8,039 nt of DNA from NCBI GenBank assembly GCA_021805585.1, contig JAJZEY010000263.1:1-8039 (forward strand), written 5' to 3'. Below are positions 5,678-8,039 of the stretch, one piece after another. Made by a program: the position numbers and the translations under genes. The notes beneath the pieces were generated by a model that was not told the DNA's origin, searched no databases, and saw nothing but the letters and a program-made list of their open reading frames with translations. This stretch comes from Planctomycetota bacterium (GTDB lineage: Bacteria; Planctomycetota; Phycisphaerae; WQYP01). Within the stretch, counting starts at the first letter, position 1. The number at the start of each line of letters is the position of its first letter.

Positions 5678-6808
5678 TCAAGTTCGGAGGGTATCGAGCA
5701 TGACAATGGCCAGCGGACCGAACAGAATAACCGGCGCGGCGGCACCTGCGAAAGGTGAAAGGCCCGAACCGGCCAATTGATACATGACAAATGTCGTGAT
5801 AAAGCAGACGCCCGACACCAAGCTGCACAAAAACATGTTTTTCACCAGAGCGCCGGGTTCCCGCGTAAGCAGAAACGGAATACCAATGAGCAGCATGACC
5901 ATGTTCATGATCAACTGCGAAATACGGGTGTACATGATTTTTTCCAGGGCCACGCGCGTGGATGGCGGCGAAAATATAATCATGCGGTTGATCTGCGCGG
6001 TGGAAAGGTAATCGACCGCTTTTTTTTCAAACATCAGCTTAAGCTGCTGGGGGTTCAACGGCGTGTAATAAATCATTTGTTTGACCAACTGCGGATGGCG
6101 CCGCGGATCGCCAGCTTTGCGATCGTTGATCTGCAACACGTCGCTCATCAGCCAGCCGCCGCGCATAGGACCTTCACCCGCGTCGGCTTCCCAGACGGCT
6201 TTTCTGGCCAGAATCCGGGCGGTGGGCACACCGGCGGCGGTACGTTCAATAATGCGGACATTGCGCAGGGTTTTTGTGGCCGGATCGTAGCTGGTGGCCA
6301 GCACAAGGGAATGATCGGTTTCCGGGATAAAATAAATCGGCTCGTTTTGAACAAACGCCGCGGTCACCTGACCATGTTTGCGCAGAAGCTGGTTAATGTT
6401 ACCGGGCATTAATACTTCCTGATCCAGAACGACCAGAAGCGTAAAGCCAATGGCGCAAAGAATAACCGGCGCGGCAATGCGATACAGCGACACACCGCTG
6501 GCCAGCAGAGCCGTAAGTTCCCGATGACGGGTCATGCGGATCATGGTGAAACCCGCGGCCAGCAGGGGAATAACGCCGGACATCATTTGGAATATGACCA
6601 GCGTGCGATACATGTAAAAGCTGATGATCTCTCCAAGCAGGCCGACGGTGGCGGAAATAAGTCCGGTATGAATATAGGTGGCACCGCGCGTGAACAGGTC
6701 AAAATTGACGATAATGTCCAGCAGAATATACATTCCGACCAGCACGCTTAGCGCCAGCAGATAGTTAATCAGAAAGCTCCAGATGATGTAGCGATCAATG
6801 CGTTTCAT
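5678..6808 (-). CDS. LptF/LptG (YjgP/YjgQ) family permease, LptG-like
   Basis: A 376-residue inner-membrane protein of the LptF/LptG family, the membrane subunits that with the ATPase LptB pull lipopolysaccharide out of the inner membrane toward LptC/LptA. About six membrane segments are visible in a 3+3 pattern: 12-34, 69-90, 107-128, then 295-315, 325-345 and 353-373. The segment RMTRHRELTALLASGVSLYRIAAP (91-114) is the family's cytoplasmic coupling region (R..E..ALLASG.S..R...P). Residues about 135-290 are the periplasmic jellyroll domain. Length matches the family (about 360). The ATG at 6808 follows AGAGG by 11 bases. It lies 62 bases downstream of a second permease gene on the same strand, so the two likely form an operon and a heterodimer. 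The C-terminal half resembles LptG more than LptF, but this call is tentative. Confidence 0.88.
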   Translation of the reverse strand: MKRIDRYIIWSFLINYLLALSVLVGMYILLDIIVNFDLFTRGATYIHTGLISATVGLLGEIISFYMYRTLVIFQMMSGVIPLLAAGFTMIRMTRHRELTALLASGVSLYRIAAPVILCAIGFTLLVVLDQEVLMPGNINQLLRKHGQVTAAFVQNEPIYFIPETDHSLVLATSYDPATKTLRNVRIIERTAAGVPTARILARKAVWEADAGEGPMRGGWLMSDVLQINDRKAGDPRRHPQLVKQMIYYTPLNPQQLKLMFEKKAVDYLSTAQINRMIIFSPPSTRVALEKIMYTRISQLIMNMVMLLIGIPFLLTREPGALVKNMFLCSLVSGVCFITTFVMYQLAGSGLSPFAGAAAPVILFGPLAIVMLDTLRT

Positions 6809-6829
6809 TCGGAGTGGGACCTCTTTCTA

Positions 6830-6854
6830 AAGCCGCGGCTTGCCGCAATGCGGC
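6830..6854 (-). repeat. Adjacent palindrome and hairpin between the two permease genes
   Basis: AAGCCGCGGCTT (6830-6841) is a perfect 12-bp palindrome. It directly abuts GCCGC-AAT-GCGGC (6842-6854), a 5-bp stem with a three-base loop. Both lie in the 62-base gap before the AGAGG of the downstream permease gene. There is no T tract, so read-through is expected. An mRNA-stability or translation role is possible but not shown. Confidence 0.3.
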
Positions 6855-6870
6855 GCACAACTAAGGCAGC

Positions 6871-8039
6871 CTATCGCTTGAGCAGCCGTCGGTAAACCCA
6901 GATATTCAGCAAGAGAATAATTCCGTTCCCAGCCCAGATCAGCAGCAGGCCGGGCAGGGGCGACCCTTCGGTGCGCGTCACCAGTTCGCGGCCAGTGTTA
7001 ATAAGCAACACCAGCACCATGGCGGGCACAAACCCCACCACAAAAACCGCCAGCGGATTTCGGCCCTGCAGCACAATGCCCAGGGCGGCACCAAGAATCA
7101 CCAGCACCACACAGGACAAGGCGAATGACGCGCGGCTCTGCATTTCTGAAACAACCTGCCGCCGGAGGTGATCTTCGCGCCGCGCGATAAGCCTGATCAG
7201 CCCCGCGGCCGCGGGCGATACATCCCCCCTATCGGAGGTTGATACCTTGCCGCGCGCCGCTGACGGAACCGCAATATTCGCCAACACCACAGTCGGCGGT
7301 GCCGAGTGAAAGCGGCGATTCAACTGCGGATTTCGCTGCCGCACTTCACCGCTCAACACGAGTGACGCTTTCAGTGGCGAGGTTTGCACATCCCGCGGAA
7401 GGCCGGCTCCGGCCGACACGGTCGCGTCGGCAATCACAAGCTTCACACTTTTGGCCAGATATACCATACGCAGGATGCCACCCGAACGCACACTGACCTG
7501 AACCGACCGCCCGTGCGCTGCGTGCAACACCAGTCGCTTGTTTTTATCCAGATTCGCGTCGGGTGCCACAACCGTAACCGTATGTCCATTGTCGCCAGTC
7601 CGGACAAATGGCAGTGACACACCCGGATGAAATTTTGAAAGATACCAGCGGGCAACGGAAGCAAGCTCCAGTGATAGAACAAGCCGGCGGTGCAACCGCG
7701 CTATGGGGGCGAATAAAAGCGGATTGGTCTGAAGCGCTTTTAGCCGGCGAAAATCCAGAAATTTTGGACGATTCACCAGCACGGACCGAATGACGTAGGG
7801 CTTGCCATCCGGCGGCAGATAACGGATAGTGCCCTGAACCTGGCGAAAGCTGTTGGGGTCAAATGCCACGCCGTGGTCGAGTTGAACCGCGACCTGAAGC
7901 CGCCGTCCGACATGATCAATGATAATATTCGCCGCCCGCGCCAGCACAATGGCATTGGGTTTGCCGTTGGTCAGCGGAGTAGCGGCCAGTCCCTGCAACT
8001 GAATAATCTGCCGGACGACACCGGGCGGCGGCTGATCAT
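6871..8039 (-). CDS. LptF/LptG family permease, C-terminal part (runs off the right edge)
   Basis: The frame is open from the stop at 6871 to the window edge, about 389 codons, so the N-terminus and first membrane segments lie outside. A TTG at 7998 is not needed as a start: the frame continues upstream (DQPPPGVVRQIIQ). Numbering from 7998, residues 1 to about 275 are a large soluble region, presumably periplasmic, with many beta-type segments. RREDHLRRQVVSEMQSRASFALS then leads into three membrane helices (289-310, 315-335, 347-368), ending WVYRRLLKR. The E-x-x-x-R entry into the first of these helices and the 3-helix C-terminus are typical of LptF/LptG (YjgP/YjgQ). The soluble part seems roughly twice the usual 150 or so residues. 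It probably partners the permease encoded just downstream. Family assignment rests mainly on the C-terminal part and the neighbour. Confidence 0.75.
   Translation of the reverse strand, partial: DQPPPGVVRQIIQLQGLAATPLTNGKPNAIVLARAANIIIDHVGRRLQVAVQLDHGVAFDPNSFRQVQGTIRYLPPDGKPYVIRSVLVNRPKFLDFRRLKALQTNPLLFAPIARLHRRLVLSLELASVARWYLSKFHPGVSLPFVRTGDNGHTVTVVAPDANLDKNKRLVLHAAHGRSVQVSVRSGGILRMVYLAKSVKLVIADATVSAGAGLPRDVQTSPLKASLVLSGEVRQRNPQLNRRFHSAPPTVVLANIAVPSAARGKVSTSDRGDVSPAAAGLIRLIARREDHLRRQVVSEMQSRASFALSCVVLVILGAALGIVLQGRNPLAVFVVGFVPAMVLVLLINTGRELVTRTEGSPLPGLLLIWAGNGIILLLNIWVYRRLLKR

Noticed and set aside
5777..6412. 211-codon plus-strand frame opposite the LptG-like permease
   Set aside because: Antisense of a clear membrane protein, His/Gln/Arg-rich, with no motif or ribosome binding site.

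Overview
The window looks like chromosomal DNA of a free-living Gram-negative bacterium, most likely a planctomycete-type lineage (Planctomycetota, perhaps Phycisphaerae) or another PVC-group relative. This is inferred from three things: LptF/LptG-type permeases imply an outer membrane; a secreted glycoside hydrolase carries beta-strand repeats and a PEP-CTERM tail; and the ribosomal proteins have features I associate with planctomycetes, such as GPQGKMPSPK in L1. No 16S rRNA or similar marker is present, so the taxonomy is a guess.

Left part (1-2360, minus strand): a compact ribosomal-stalk operon transcribed right to left, rplA (L1), rplJ (L10), rplL (L7/L12), closed by a strong intrinsic terminator at 66-102. 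A near-consensus promoter (TTGACA, 18 bp, extended -10 TGCTATCCT) lies at 2330-2359 and gives a leader of about 306 nt before rplA. In the canonical order rplK precedes rplA and rpoBC follows rplL. Here rplK is not upstream, and a terminator separates rplL from whatever lies to the left. L10 carries a recent-looking 11-residue tandem duplication in the part of the protein that docks L7/L12 dimers.

Middle (about 2360-2925): no convincing protein gene. It holds an 18-bp perfect palindrome, a minus-strand terminator-like hairpin that may end a small RNA, and a promoter (2850-2878) for the next gene.

Right-middle (2926-5613, plus strand): one large gene for an 895-residue exported protein. It has a signal peptide, a GH16 catalytic domain with EMDIME active site, a long glycine/asparagine-rich beta-repeat stalk of the autotransporter-associated type, and a PEP-CTERM sorting signal. 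This suggests a cell-surface polysaccharide-degrading enzyme.

Right (5678-8039, minus strand): two consecutive LptF/LptG (YjgP/YjgQ) family permease genes, convergent with the hydrolase gene. The upstream one runs off the right edge. Together they probably form the inner-membrane pair that extracts lipopolysaccharide, or a related lipid, for the Lpt bridge.

I see no defence system, CRISPR array, integrase or insertion sequence. The most noteworthy items are the L10 repeat, the rplA-first operon with a long structured leader, the possible small RNA at 2777-2856, and the multidomain GH16 protein.
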